From: Philonthus cognatus
Taxonomy: Eukaryota; Arthropoda; Insecta; Coleoptera; Staphylinidae
Length of the DNA: 64,000 nt
NCBI GenBank assembly: GCA_932526585.2
Contig: OW052248.1
Coordinates: 53,723,287 to 53,787,286 of the forward strand
Reading direction: 5' to 3'
Below are positions 14,001 through 26,000 of the stretch, in pieces (positions within the stretch are counted from its first letter, which is position 1; each line of letters begins with the position of its first letter). The notes below the pieces were generated by a model. That model saw only the letters and a list, made by a program, of their open reading frames with translations, ran no database searches and was not told the origin of the DNA. The position numbers and the translations under genes are program-made.

Positions 14001-17000
14001 ATATGCAAATATGGTGTTTGTATATGGTTTCTGTAATGGAAATGCTACAGCTGCTGTTGAAGAATATCGTGAACGTTTTCCACACCAAAGACATCCTGAT
14101 AAAAACATATTTATTAGAGTTTTCAAGAAATTGTGCGAGACTGGTAAGCTTCCCAGTGCTAACATAACATATGAGCGCGCTGCTCGACAAGGTTTTGTAG
14201 AAGTAGAAAATATTCTGCATCTAGTAGAAGAAGATGCAACTACTAGCTCACGGAGAATTGCCACTCAATTGGCAATTCCACAAAAAAATATGATGAACAC
14301 GCTACACGAGCAAGGCTTATATCCTTATCACGTTCAGAGAGTACAGCACCTACAACCAGGGGATTACGCTAACCGTACGGAATTTTGTCGGTGGATAAAT
14401 AATAATCCTCGTAATGTATCGAGTATACTCTTTACGGATGAAGCTACATTTACCCGTGATGGCATTAACAACACTCGTAACTCTCATGTATGGTCTGATG
14501 AAAATCCCCACGCAACAGTCGAAAGCAATTTTCAACATCGGTTTTCTGTAAACGTGTGGTGTAGTATGGTTGACAGTTATTTAATCGGCCCATTCATTTT
14601 GGAGAATCGTCTCACAGGAGGCAACTACCTCAATTTTTTACAAAATGAATTACAAGGCCTGCTAGAAGATGTTCCTATAAATATTAGAATGCAGATGTAC
14701 TATCAGCACGATGGAGCTCCTGCACATGTCGCTCGTCAAGTCAAGCAACATTTGGACGAACGTTTTCCAGGGCGTTGGATTGGTCGTGGAGGTCCTATTA
14801 ATTGGCCTGCAAGATCTCCAGACCTCACACCACTAGATTTTTGTTTATGGGGCTGGATGAAAAATGAAGTCTACAAAATAAAAGTGGACACACGGGAATC
14901 ACTAATTAGACGAATTGAGAATACTGCAGCCCATATAAAAGAAGAAAGAAATGAATCAATTGGGAGAGCAACAAACGCTCATCGTAGACGAAGCAGAAAA
15001 TGTTTAGAAGTCAATGGCGGTATTTTTGAACATTTGTTGAAAGAACGCTATGATTAAGAAAATTTGTTTGTATAATAACTTGTTTATTTGTTAATATGCT
15101 ATAACTTGAAAACAAATAAAAATCGGATAAGAACAAATGAGTTTTTTTACATTATTTTCACGTGTATAATACACTCCTAGAGTTTGGTGCGCTCCTCCCG
15201 ACTCACCCTGTATATTTTTTAACATTCGCGTTGTAATTGATCTTGACAAATTTATAAGAACATATACTTGGCGAGCAAGTTTTGTTTCCAGATGTTGACC
15301 GTGCTTAGACCATGTTAATTTAGAGTCGATATGAATTCCTAAGAATTTTATTGAGGTAATATTTAAAGGTAAATTTATTTTGAGAGAAAAAAAAAATTTT
15401 GGGTTTTATTATCATTCAATTTTAAACGATTACTTTCAAACCATGAATGTACAGTCTTCATTTCGACATGAAGTTATTTTTATAGAAGAAACAACAAATG
15501 AATGGAAAGCTCTAGAACAGTAACCCTCACTTAAATTGGCTATTAGCACATTGGATAAATCACAATATTCAAGAAAATATACATTTTTATATGACAATAA
15601 TTTCCTGTTGGTTCTGCGACAAATTGTAGAACTGGGGGTTATCGTTATTTCTGTTATTTCAAATTATTCTTTCACTTACTTTTAATGTTAACTTATTGCC
15701 TACTATTGGAAATCAGATATTTGTTTTCTTTATATAGTTTTGACACAGTTGTAATGAAGATTGATTGGATTTTGAGCATTTTCTTAATTTCGACACAATT
15801 GAAATATTTTTACATGCTTTATGAATGTCATAATAATAAAACACAAACTTAACATTCGACGTGCCAAACAACTGAAGGTGTTCTGTTTCAACCAGAATCC
15901 ATTGGTTAATGACGTCAGGGTAGAAAAGTAATGTGTTGACTATATCTTGTGTTATTTTTAACATGTTTAGGAAATTGAAAATCATTTTTCATTTACCCAT
16001 TCAATGCTCCGTAAATTTTTGGTAACACGTCCAACTCCCTCTCCATCTTTAAGCTCTCCTCAGTATCCTTATAAAATGTTTCACCATCACTGGTCGCATC
16101 CTTTTTCAAAAGTGCTACTTCTTTCTGATGATACAACCTCATCCTGAACACCAAACCCTCATAATAGACATCTATAAAATCATCCCCTACAGATGATCTT
16201 ATCGACTGTTCTTTCAACAACTTTTTAATTTCACACATAAACACTAACTTCATAGCTCTGAGAGCCGCCAAATCTTTCGGCCACTTAGAATGCAATGCTA
16301 AAATAAATATATGGAGAAAAAAATTAAATACTTTTAAATTACTAAAATGTTTTATAGAGTAAGTGATAATCGGGCGGATCCTGTAAGTGAAATGTTAAAT
16401 AATCCTTACCACATCTCAACCTGTATACAGGCCCCAGAAGTTGAGAACTTGTGCAGAGGGCGGGGGGTTTATTATTATTAAAGCCCATCTTGCGCATGCC
16501 GGCGACTTTTTTTTTTTTTTCCTTTTATTAGTGCTGATACAAAAATATGTTTACACTTGTCAATAGTAATACAATAATATATAATAATAGTAATAATAAA
16601 ATAAGGTATTTAGTTAAATCACTGTACCATTTCGCCAAAGTGGATTGGTAGGTATAACGATCCCCATTTGTTTAGAAATGGTTTTGGTGACAAAGCTTGT
16701 GAAGATATATAGGGTGCAAGTTGAAATAGTAGTGAAATATCGAGACTCAACAGATTAAAAACTTAATTGTACGAATATTTTTAAAAGTAAAATAACAGCA
16801 CAACAGATTAAAAGCATTAGAATAATAAATAATAATGACTAGAATTTAATATAAGGTTAAAATGTTAAAAAATGTAGTTATAAAAGTAAAATAACAATCA
16901 CAACACATTAAAAGCATTTAATAGTTAGTAGTAGAATTTGTTTGTAAAAGAATAGAGAGTTACAACAGATTAAATAGTAAGTAACTAGTGTTTTAAATAT

Positions 17001-20000
17001 CACAGAATGGTTTATCACAGCACATATATTCGTCCCATGAGTAGAATGCTTCCTGTATAAGGTAGTTCTTTATAGTTATTTTGAAGATATTGATAGGCAA
17101 CGATCGTACCGTATTTGGTAGTTTATTAAAGAATCGTATACAGTAGTATTTAGTGCCTGTTTGCACTGTTTGTAGTCTGATGTGCTCTTGATAGATATCT
17201 GTTTTGGAACGAGTATTGTGAGTATGATGATCATGATTGGGGTACAAGTTCAAGTTATTCCGTATGTGTATGAGACACTCCAGGATGTATATACAGGGTA
17301 GTGTTAATATTCGAAGTCTAATAAATGAACTTTTACAGTCATCGGTATACTTTAGACCTGCAACAATCCTGATAGCTTGGCGTTGTAGGGAGAATATCCT
17401 ATGCCTGGAGGCAGAATGACCCCATACAATTATGCCGTACATTATGTGTGATTCACATAAAGCTAAATAAGCTGATCGTAAAGCTTTGCCTACAGGGTTG
17501 TGCGTTAACATACGAAGACAATAAATATTTCTGGACAGTTTCTTTGCCAAGTTTTCACCGTGTGTATCCCACCTTAGTTTTGGATCTAAGTAGATACCAA
17601 GAAACTTAGCATTATCGTCAAGTGCAATATCACTTTTATTTAGAGTGAATAAGATCTTCTTGGTTTTATGTTCGTTTAAAATTAGTTTATTTGAATTGCA
17701 CCAATTTGTGACTTGGTTTAGGGTAGACACTCCACTGTCCATAATGTCATTTATCGAATTCGCAGTATCAAGTACAGTGGTATCGTCCGCGAATAACACT
17801 ACCCTGGAGTTTACATGATCTGGAATGTCATTTATGAATATGAGGAATAATATTGGTCCCAGGACTGATCCTTGTGGAACCCCGATTGTGACTGGGAGGG
17901 GATCTGATATTTTATTGTCAAATTGAACCACCTGGACACGGTCAGATAAGTATGAGAATATTAGGTCCGTGCTGTTCTGACAAAATCCATATCGGCTCAA
18001 CTTGTAACCCAATAGCTCGCGTGATATGTAGTCAAACGCTTTACTTAAATCGACGAATGTTCCGAGACAGTATGATTTGTTTTCGAAACAATCTAATATT
18101 GTATTTGTCAAGTTAATAATGGCATCAGTTGTGTATAGATGGTGTAGGTACATTTTCATGAATCAATGTAAGGGATGTGAAAAAACTGCAGAAAAACCAC
18201 ATCCGAAATGCCGGCACCTGGGTTTTGAAATTTAACGTACATGTTATTCTTTAAACGGATTTGGTATTTGATATGACTCAGCTAACGCGCATAGCTCATA
18301 ACATTTGTAGCGATATTGACTTTTTAAACACATTTATAGGATTAATTAGGAGGAGTCTCGTAGATGTGGACTAAATGTTATGTGGTTTACGCAGATAAAC
18401 ATGTGTGTGTTTGTGCATATTTGTGATTTATGTTTTACATTTTAGTTATACAGGGAGTTTTATGTAAAACAGAACATTTTCATAACGAGAATTGTTTTTT
18501 TTAAGTATCCATATGCATACGTTGCACATTTTACGATGCTCGGTTTATTAAAAGAATTCAATTCGAAGCTTTAAGCGAGTGTTTTCCACTCCCGGGCTAA
18601 GCATGAAGTAAAATTTCGAGTTTAGAAAAGCCTGAAAATTTGGTTTGGTCGCGTAGCGCGAAGCGCGGAGCGGCCAAACCAAATTTTCAGGCCTTTCTAA
18701 ACTCGAAATTTTACTTCATGCGCCACCGGTACAAAACACTGATTCAATGTAAAGTTTAGCGGCGTGTTTTAAACTTCGTAATATGACAGTGTTTTGTACC
18801 GGTGGCGCATGAAGTAAAATTTCGAGTTTAGCGGCGTGTTTTAAACTTCGTAATATGACAGTGTTTTGTATCGGTGGCGCATGAAGTAAAATTTCGAGTT
18901 TAGAAAAGCCCGAAAATTTGGTTTGGCCGCTCCGCGCTTCGCGCTACGCGACCAAACCAAATTTTCAGGCTTTTCTAAACTCGAAATTTTACTTCATGCT
19001 TAGCCTGGGAGTGGAAAACACTCGCTTATTTTATGCCAATAAAGGTCTTTTTTTTGTTTCCTTTTAAGTTATAATAATAACGGTTAATTAGCATTTAAAC
19101 AAATTTATAAATATAACAAATTAAAACAGAAGAGAAAAAAAAAATGAAGAAGCATCACACACAAAAATGATATTTTAATTTGGTCTTGAATGAATGGTAC
19201 GGGATGTTTAATAAATCAAACCAATTGTGGATATTGACTTATAGATGGTGTAGGTACATTTTCATGATTCGATGTAAGGGATGTGAAAAAACTGCAGAAA
19301 AACCACATCCGAAATGCCGGCACCTGGGTTTTGAAATTTAACGTACATGTTATTCTTTAAACGGATTTGGTATTTGATATGACTCAGCTAACACGCATAG
19401 CTCATAACATTTGTAGCGATATTGACTTTTTTAACACATTTATAGGATTAATTAGGAGGAGTCTCGTGGATGTTGTGGACTAAATGTTATGTGGTTTACG
19501 CAGATAAACATGTGTGTGTTTGTGCATATTTGTGATTTATGTTTTACATTTTAGTTATACAGGGAGTTTTATGTAACACCGAACATTTTCATAACGACAA
19601 TTGTTTTTTTTAAGTATCAATATGCATACGTTGCAAATTTTACGATGCCCGGTTTATTAAAAGAATTCAATTTGAAGCTTTAAGCGAGTGTTTTCCACTC
19701 CCAGGCTAAGCATGAAGTAAAATTTCGAGTTTAGAAAAGCCTGAAAATTTGGTTTGGTCGCATAGCGCGAAGCGCGGAGCGGCCAAACCAAATTTTCAGG
19801 CTTTTCTAAACTCGAAATTTTACTTCATGCGCCACCGCTACAAAACACTGATTTAATGTAAAGTTTAGCGGCGTGTTTTAAACTTCGTAATATGACAATG
19901 TTTTGTACCGGTGGCGCATGAAGTAAAATTTCGAGTTTAGAAAAGCCCGAAAATTTGGTTTGGCCGCTCCGCGCTTCGCGCTACGCGACCAAACCAAATT

Positions 20001-23000
20001 TTCAGGCTTTTCTAAACTCGAAATTTTACTTCATGCTTAGCCTGGGAGTGGACACTCGCTTAAAGCTTCAAATTGAATTCTTTTAATAAACCGAGCATCC
20101 AAACCAAAACCAAATTTTCAGGCTTTTCTAAACTCGAAATTTTACTTCATGCGCCACCGGTGCAAAACACTGATTCAATGTAAAGTTTAGCGGCGTGTTT
20201 TAAACTTCGTAATATGACAGTGTTTTATACCGGTGGCGCATGAAGTAAAATTTCGAGTTTAGAAAAGCCCGAAAATTTGGTTTGGCCGCTCCGCGCTTCG
20301 CACTACGCGACCAAACCAAATTTTCAGGCTTTTCTAAACTCGAAATTTTACTTCATGCTTAACCTGGGAGTGGAACACTCACTTAAAGCTTCAAATTAAA
20401 TTCTTTTAATAAACCGAGCATCGAAAAATGTGCAACGTATGCATATGGATACTAAAAAAAAAAAAATCTCGTTATGAAAATGTTCGGTGTTACATAAAAC
20501 TCTCTGTATATTTTTATTTATATTGTAAATGGCTTGCCCGTTAATAAGGAAGAATTATTATTATTATTATATGTATACTTAGATTGTGAGGCTAAGAAAT
20601 GACATATACGTTAAAAATAACATTTTACTTAGAGAATCGACCAGAATAATATAAAAACTTCTTAGAATAAGAAGCCGTTAATTTTCCCATAGAATATCAA
20701 ATATTTTGTAACAATTTCTAAAAACTAAGGCTGGAATTCGAACATGAATAATTCAAATAGTCGAATATTCAAATATGAATATTTCAATCATTAAGGGAAG
20801 TTTCTACGATCCATAGTTACACCTTCGGCAACTCAACCCACAGATCAAACCTTGGGTGGTGATTCTACAATTGCGAGGTAAACCATTGTTGAGAGTAAAA
20901 CTGAGTTTGCTCACTGTCAGTCTAGTCCTGCTCGGAACATGATGTAAACCTGTGTAAGACCGAACAAGCGTGCGCGCACCGTTCCTGCTCGTGAATTCCG
21001 CCATTTATGTTTTGGTTTGTTGTGAAGCATCTCGAAATTTGATTGTAGAATCGGAAGACCGTTTGCCAATGATTTAAACTACAAAGCACATTACCAAAGG
21101 ACTACTTTGCCAGTGCTGCAATTGTCGATCGTAGAAACGGCCCTTAATTGTTCACATATTTAAATATCCAAATATTCGAATAATTTGAATATGTTTTGAA
21201 CAAATATTTAAATATTTTTAAAAAATTAAGTTTAAAATAAAATCACTTGGTATGTTTCACTAATTATAATTAGTGAAACATACCAAGTGATTTTATTTTA
21301 AATTTAATTTTTTTAAAATATTTAATGATGTTTCATCAAGTGATCTATGAGAAACAAGTTGAAAATAGAATATTTAAATATTCAAACATTTCAAATATTT
21401 CAATATGTTTGTGAATCAATAATTAAATACTTAAATTTGAAAATTTCGCAGCTTTAATAGACAGTGTCTAACTTATAAATATTTGTTTTCTTTATAAACT
21501 CATGAATAATATGATTGACGACATACAGTTTTTGAATCGTTTTAAATTTAACATTCCTAGGGTGTGTTCTAGATTTTGTAAAACTTTTGTGTATGCTACT
21601 CCAACTAATAATTATTATGCAAACTCACCTATTATAAGATTATCTCGACTTTATAATCATTACGCATACAATCTCGACATATTCACTTCAACATTCAAAG
21701 TGTTTAAGCATAATGTTAGTGATTCTATAAAATTATTATCTATGTTACCTTAGTTTATGAGTTAATTTTTAATATTGTTTATTTCTTTATGGTTTTATGT
21801 ATTTCTGTTCTGCATGCATCTTTTGTTATATATTTATATAAGTTATATTGTATTTAATTTGTAATAATGATATAGCCCTGTTATTGGACTTTACAGTCTG
21901 TTGGGTTATTACCAAATAAATAAATAAATATTTTAAACTTCGCTTGAAATCAGTGTTTTATACACCTGGAGCATAAAGTAAAGCTTTTCTTGAATCAAGC
22001 AGTAGAAAACACTTGTTGGACAGTTATTAATACAGTGACTTAATTAAACACAGTGGCAACAACTCCCTGTCGTCCGCCATGATGAGGCAATATTTATCAA
22101 GAGAATAGGTTATAATACAAACATCTGATATTCAATTGTGACAGCGAGTGTTTGTCATCTTTCACTTGTACCGTCATCCATGAGCCCCTATTTCCTTAAT
22201 TTTGAAATAGGAACATATGATGTTTAATACCCCAAATTAACGGGCATTTGTTGATTCGATTTACTGTGGTGAATTTCTGAGGTACGATTTTGGGGTAAGT
22301 GAAATACCACACAAACTTAAAACGGAATTGCTGTGACAAACTTTAGACCTCATAACTACGCCGCTCTTTGGGTCTAAATTACTAACAACTAATCAAAAAG
22401 AATACCAAAGTTGTCGCCACTGTGTTTATTTAAGTCACTGTAGATAGTAGAACCTTTAATGACAACACTGATTTTTTAAAGAAAATGGAAAACAAACACA
22501 CACAGTAGTTATTTTCATAATCTTTACGAGTTTTGTTAATTATCTTGTTGTTAACTGTATTGTTTCGAGTTTACATGAGGTGATTAATCACAAATAGAAA
22601 GACTGTTATTCCTTACTTCACTTTTTATTTTTATGTTAGATGTACATTTCGAGACACAAGGTGCTCATTATCAATAACAAACTTTGTTATTGATAATGAG
22701 CACCTTGTGTCTCGAAATGTACATCTAACATAAAAATAAAAAGTGAAGTAAGGAATAACAGTCTTTCTATCTTGTTTATTTTCTTTTTAGAATCTGGTGC
22801 TGTCATTAAAGGTTTTAATAATTTTTTTTTATAAAGCTTTTCCTATTCTTGGGTAAGGATGAAGTAAATATTTCGAGTTTAGAAAAGCCTCAAAACATGG
22901 ATAGGCCGCATAACGAAGCGGAGCGATCAATCCAAATCTTCAAACTTTTGTAAACTCAAAATATTTACTTCATGCACCAGGCACCTAAAATAAAACACTG

Positions 23001-26000
23001 ATTTAATATGAAGTCAAGATTAAAATAAAATAATGAAAGATGTTTTGATTAATATTGGGAATTTTTAAAATTGAATGTTTATTCAAAAGCATATTCAAAT
23101 TCGAATATTCAAATATTTGAAATATTCAAATAAATGAGATATTCTAATATTTGAAATATTCAAATAATTGAGATATTCAAATATTTGAAATATTCGAATA
23201 CTTCAATTTTAAAAAAGTTCACAGCCTTAGTAAAAATAAACATACTCACCTAATTGTATCACACACTCAATCGGAGAGACAAAAAATAAAGTGTTCTTAA
23301 TTAAATTTTCCATTTTAAAAATCATATTATTTCCATTGGCATCAAACGTATCTTTGAAAAAATATGATGTAGGAATCTGTGGAAATGCATCGGTGTAACT
23401 AGAAAAATGAACAAATAAAAATTGATTTTAATTACATCAACTTTGATATGATTAGTAATCACAGGTAAATAAAATAATGATATTTTATTTCAGAAGATTT
23501 ACCATCGTCTAGCACTGACAGTAAACTGAACCCCAAGCGCTAGCATCGCCTACAGTATAGTTCATTTGATGTATACAGGGTGTCCCAGACCACCCGTATC
23601 AGGCTTTTTTTGAGAAAATGGCTAGTCCTAGAGATATTTAATTGATGAGGTGGATACATGATGAAACTCCATAATACTATTTGAAATAAAACAACGCAGT
23701 TGGGAGGGTTTCACTTTTATTGTTGAACACTGCAACATGTTTCACCATACAGTGGCTTCATCAGGCAGATGAAATAATGATTTCATCTGCCTGATGAAGC
23801 CACTGTGTGGTGAAACATGTTGCAGTGTTCAACAATAAAAGTGAAACCCTCCCAACTGCGTTATTTTATTTCAAATAGTCCTAGAGAGTTGGGACAAAAA
23901 AATGTATTTCAAAAGCCATATTAAAGAATCGAATGGTGATACTGTTTTTTTGTAAAAGGTTGGCATCCCTGAGAGTTTGCTTAAAAATATCAATAACTCA
24001 AGATTTTTAAATGGCATGGTAGGTCAAAAGTGGTATCATTAAAAAAATAAGCAACTTATACAGGAAACATATTTTCGTAAATGGCATTTGTTTTAGGTAA
24101 TTGAAGTAAAAAGAATCAATATCTCAGTATTGGGACCAGTACCAGTGCTGTGAACTCTGAGTCGGAGTTAGAGCCAAACCTGTAGAGTCGGAATACTTAT
24201 ATTTTTGTGATTAGGAAATCGGCTTGTAAAGTTGGAAATTTCGTATAATTACTACTACGATTTTCAATATAATTATTTAAATATAATTGTGCTAAACATA
24301 TTTCGTCTTTTTTATAAAGTTTCAACCCAAATAAAGTTTTTAATTGCAATGGAAATTTATGTAATTTTGTTCCAAAAAAACTATTAGATTGCAACTATGC
24401 AGATGTAGTTACCATTAAATATTTATTTGTATCGCAAAAATAATTCAAAAAATTGATTCGAAGCAGCAGTCGAAGTTGGCATAGGATTTTTGAAAAATAG
24501 AGGAGTTGGAGATGGAGTGTGAGTCGAATATTTCTTTAGCGACTCCGCGGACTTGGTTAGAATGTATCTGATAAAAAATTGAAATTTAATAACTTTAATC
24601 AGATATTACTCAAAATTGATGACAGTAACAAAATTATGTTTCCTACAAAAGTTACTTATTATTAAAAGACCTTTTTAATAATACCACTTTTGACCTATCG
24701 TGCCATTTAAAAATCTGGAGTTATTGATATTTTTAAGCAAACTCTCAGGGATGCCAACATTTTTGCGAATAAACAATATCACCATTCGATTCTTTAATAC
24801 GGCTTTTGTAATACATTTTTCTGTCCCAACTCTCTAGCACTAGCCATTTTTTCAAAAACAGACTAATACAGGTGGCAAACATTAAAAGTGCGATTCTTTT
24901 CGCAATCTACAACAAGTTAGTCTTACAAAGACTATATCAAACACTCATTGAAACAACTACTTCCCGGGCTAATACCCCGACGGACATTGAATTATACAGC
25001 AAGTGTTTGCTGTTACATACAGTAACCTACTGCAATTGTAACAATTTGGGTCAAATTATTCAGGCCATCTATAGACGCGTTTCGAGATTTATCTCTCATC
25101 AGTATAGCTTTGCCATTGTTTAGAGGGAATGGCAAAGCTATACTGATGAGAGATAAATCTCGAAACGCGTCTATAGATGGCCTGAATAATTTGACCCAAA
25201 TTGTTACAATTGCAGTAGGTTACTGTATGTAACAGCAAACACTTGTTGTATAATTCAATGTCCGTCGGGGTATTAGCCCGGGAAGTAGTTGTTTCAATGA
25301 GTGTTTGATATAGTCTTTGTAAGACTAACTTGTTGTAGATTGCGAAAAGAATCGCACTTTTAATGTTTGAAGTATTCTGCAACCAAGAATTGGCAATTTC
25401 ATTTATACTTAATACAGGTGGTCTGGAACACCCTGTATATTAATTGTCAATGTAAAAATTTCAGTGAAAAATCACGAGGTATAATAAATACATTTTATTG
25501 AATCACCCTTATAAGTTACTAGATTCTGGCATATTAATGAGAGGTTATTTTTTGCGTCCACGACTATTTTGAACTTCAACTTCACTGCGCTTAGCTCATT
25601 GTTTTGTCCGATTGTTTGCTGTCTCCTGGTTTTAAGACACAACCGGTAGTTTCGGAAATGGCGTTTAAATAAAATATGAGTTTAAAAAAAACTCCAGAAT
25701 TACAATAAGGTATTACAATTCCAAAATGCATTACTAACAACCAATTAAAAGAATATCACAGTTGTCACCACTCAAGGGTAGTATCCATATCCACGCATGC
25801 GCAGTAGTAACAGTCAGTGGGTGGAAATATCTTCTTCTTCTTCTGCGTAATTAATGGCCTTGGCTACTAGGCCCTGTTGACCAGTCATAGTAATTTTGCA
25901 TAATTTAATAAATAAGAGTTTCGCTATCCCCGAGGAAACGGATTTAAGGAAAATACACACGTGGTTGCAAGGATGGGTAATAAATGAATGGATTTTCAGG

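Larger units (their letters stand above)
11513..15480 (-). pseudogene. LINE group C copy shattered by four insertions
   Basis: Minus-strand reverse transcriptase C-terminal segments continue across insertions: about 15,480-15,213 (KFLGIHIDSKLTWSKHG-like), 13,681-13,253 (YFHSHLAYGIIAWGHST, RRAVRILVGISYRTDCRQCF, TGTRYYGVKFFNVLP), and 13,022-12,990 (EEYLSSSDF-stop). They are split by the mariner at 13,684-15,210 and the hAT MITE at 13,023-13,244. The 3' UTR is interrupted by a SINE and a plus-strand LINE fragment and ends with an ATT-repeat tail at about 11,513-11,530. The sequence resembles the copy at 16.5-18.2 kb. Confidence 0.72.
20725..23230. mobile_element. candidate hAT-like host element, AT-rich, multiply invaded
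   Basis: CTAAGGCTGGAATTCGAAC at the left and GTTCACAGCCTTAG at the right form imperfect inverted ends. The body is long runs of TATTCAAATA-type motifs (20,730-20,790; 21,150-21,480; 23,060-23,210). Everything between appears to be later insertions (a TTAA-flanked MITE, a LINE end, a TA MITE, a palindrome). Flanks CTAAAAAC / GTAAAAAT are only a poor 8-bp match, so the assignment is tentative. Confidence 0.4.
24876..25409. mobile_element. palindromic insertion bearing two head-to-head hammerhead ribozymes, 12-bp TSD
   Basis: TAATACAGGTGG is duplicated at 24864-24875 and 25410-25421, showing insertion of a 534-bp unit. It is an almost perfect inverted repeat with arms of about 245 bp (24,877-25,369) centred near 25,123, plus a 40-bp single-copy tail (25,370-25,409). 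The two arms differ at only a few bases. A canonical hammerhead lies just beside the centre on each strand. No protein is encoded; the long frames on both strands are mirror shadows. Best read as a non-autonomous retroelement of Penelope-like origin. Confidence 0.8.
23576..25435. mobile_element. foldback TIR element with two later retro-insertions
   Basis: Ends TA-CAGGGTGTCCCAGACCACC and GGTGGTCTGGAACACCCTG-TA. Inner inverted repeats 23,888-24,120 and 24,600-24,860 continue the arms (GTTGGGACAAAAAAATGTAT and its inverse), so before insertions the element was a long-armed snap-back. The unpaired middle (24,120-24,600) has no recognised ORF. Two palindromic units (23,635-23,875; 24,876-25,409) interrupt it, each with a 12-bp duplication. 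Confidence 0.78.

Noticed and set aside
15713..15985. Extra NOL6 exon between exons 6 and 7
   Set aside because: The frame is not NOL6-like, and exon 6 splices in phase directly to exon 7, restoring the conserved GIQQEHPSFGP sequence.
18601..20358. Palindromes as rho-independent-type terminators or attachment sites
   Set aside because: Arms of 60 bp with no T-tract logic, eukaryotic context and dispersed copies identify a transposon-derived repeat.
24872..25382. Two 83-97 codon proteins on opposite strands
   Set aside because: They are the same sequence read from the two arms of a perfect palindrome; codon structure is not gene-like.
22594..25409. All palindromes as assembly or amplification artefacts
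   Set aside because: At least two have exact 12-bp duplications and several have imperfect arms with private mutations, which artefacts would not create. For those without duplications (for example 26,709-26,916) the possibility remains.
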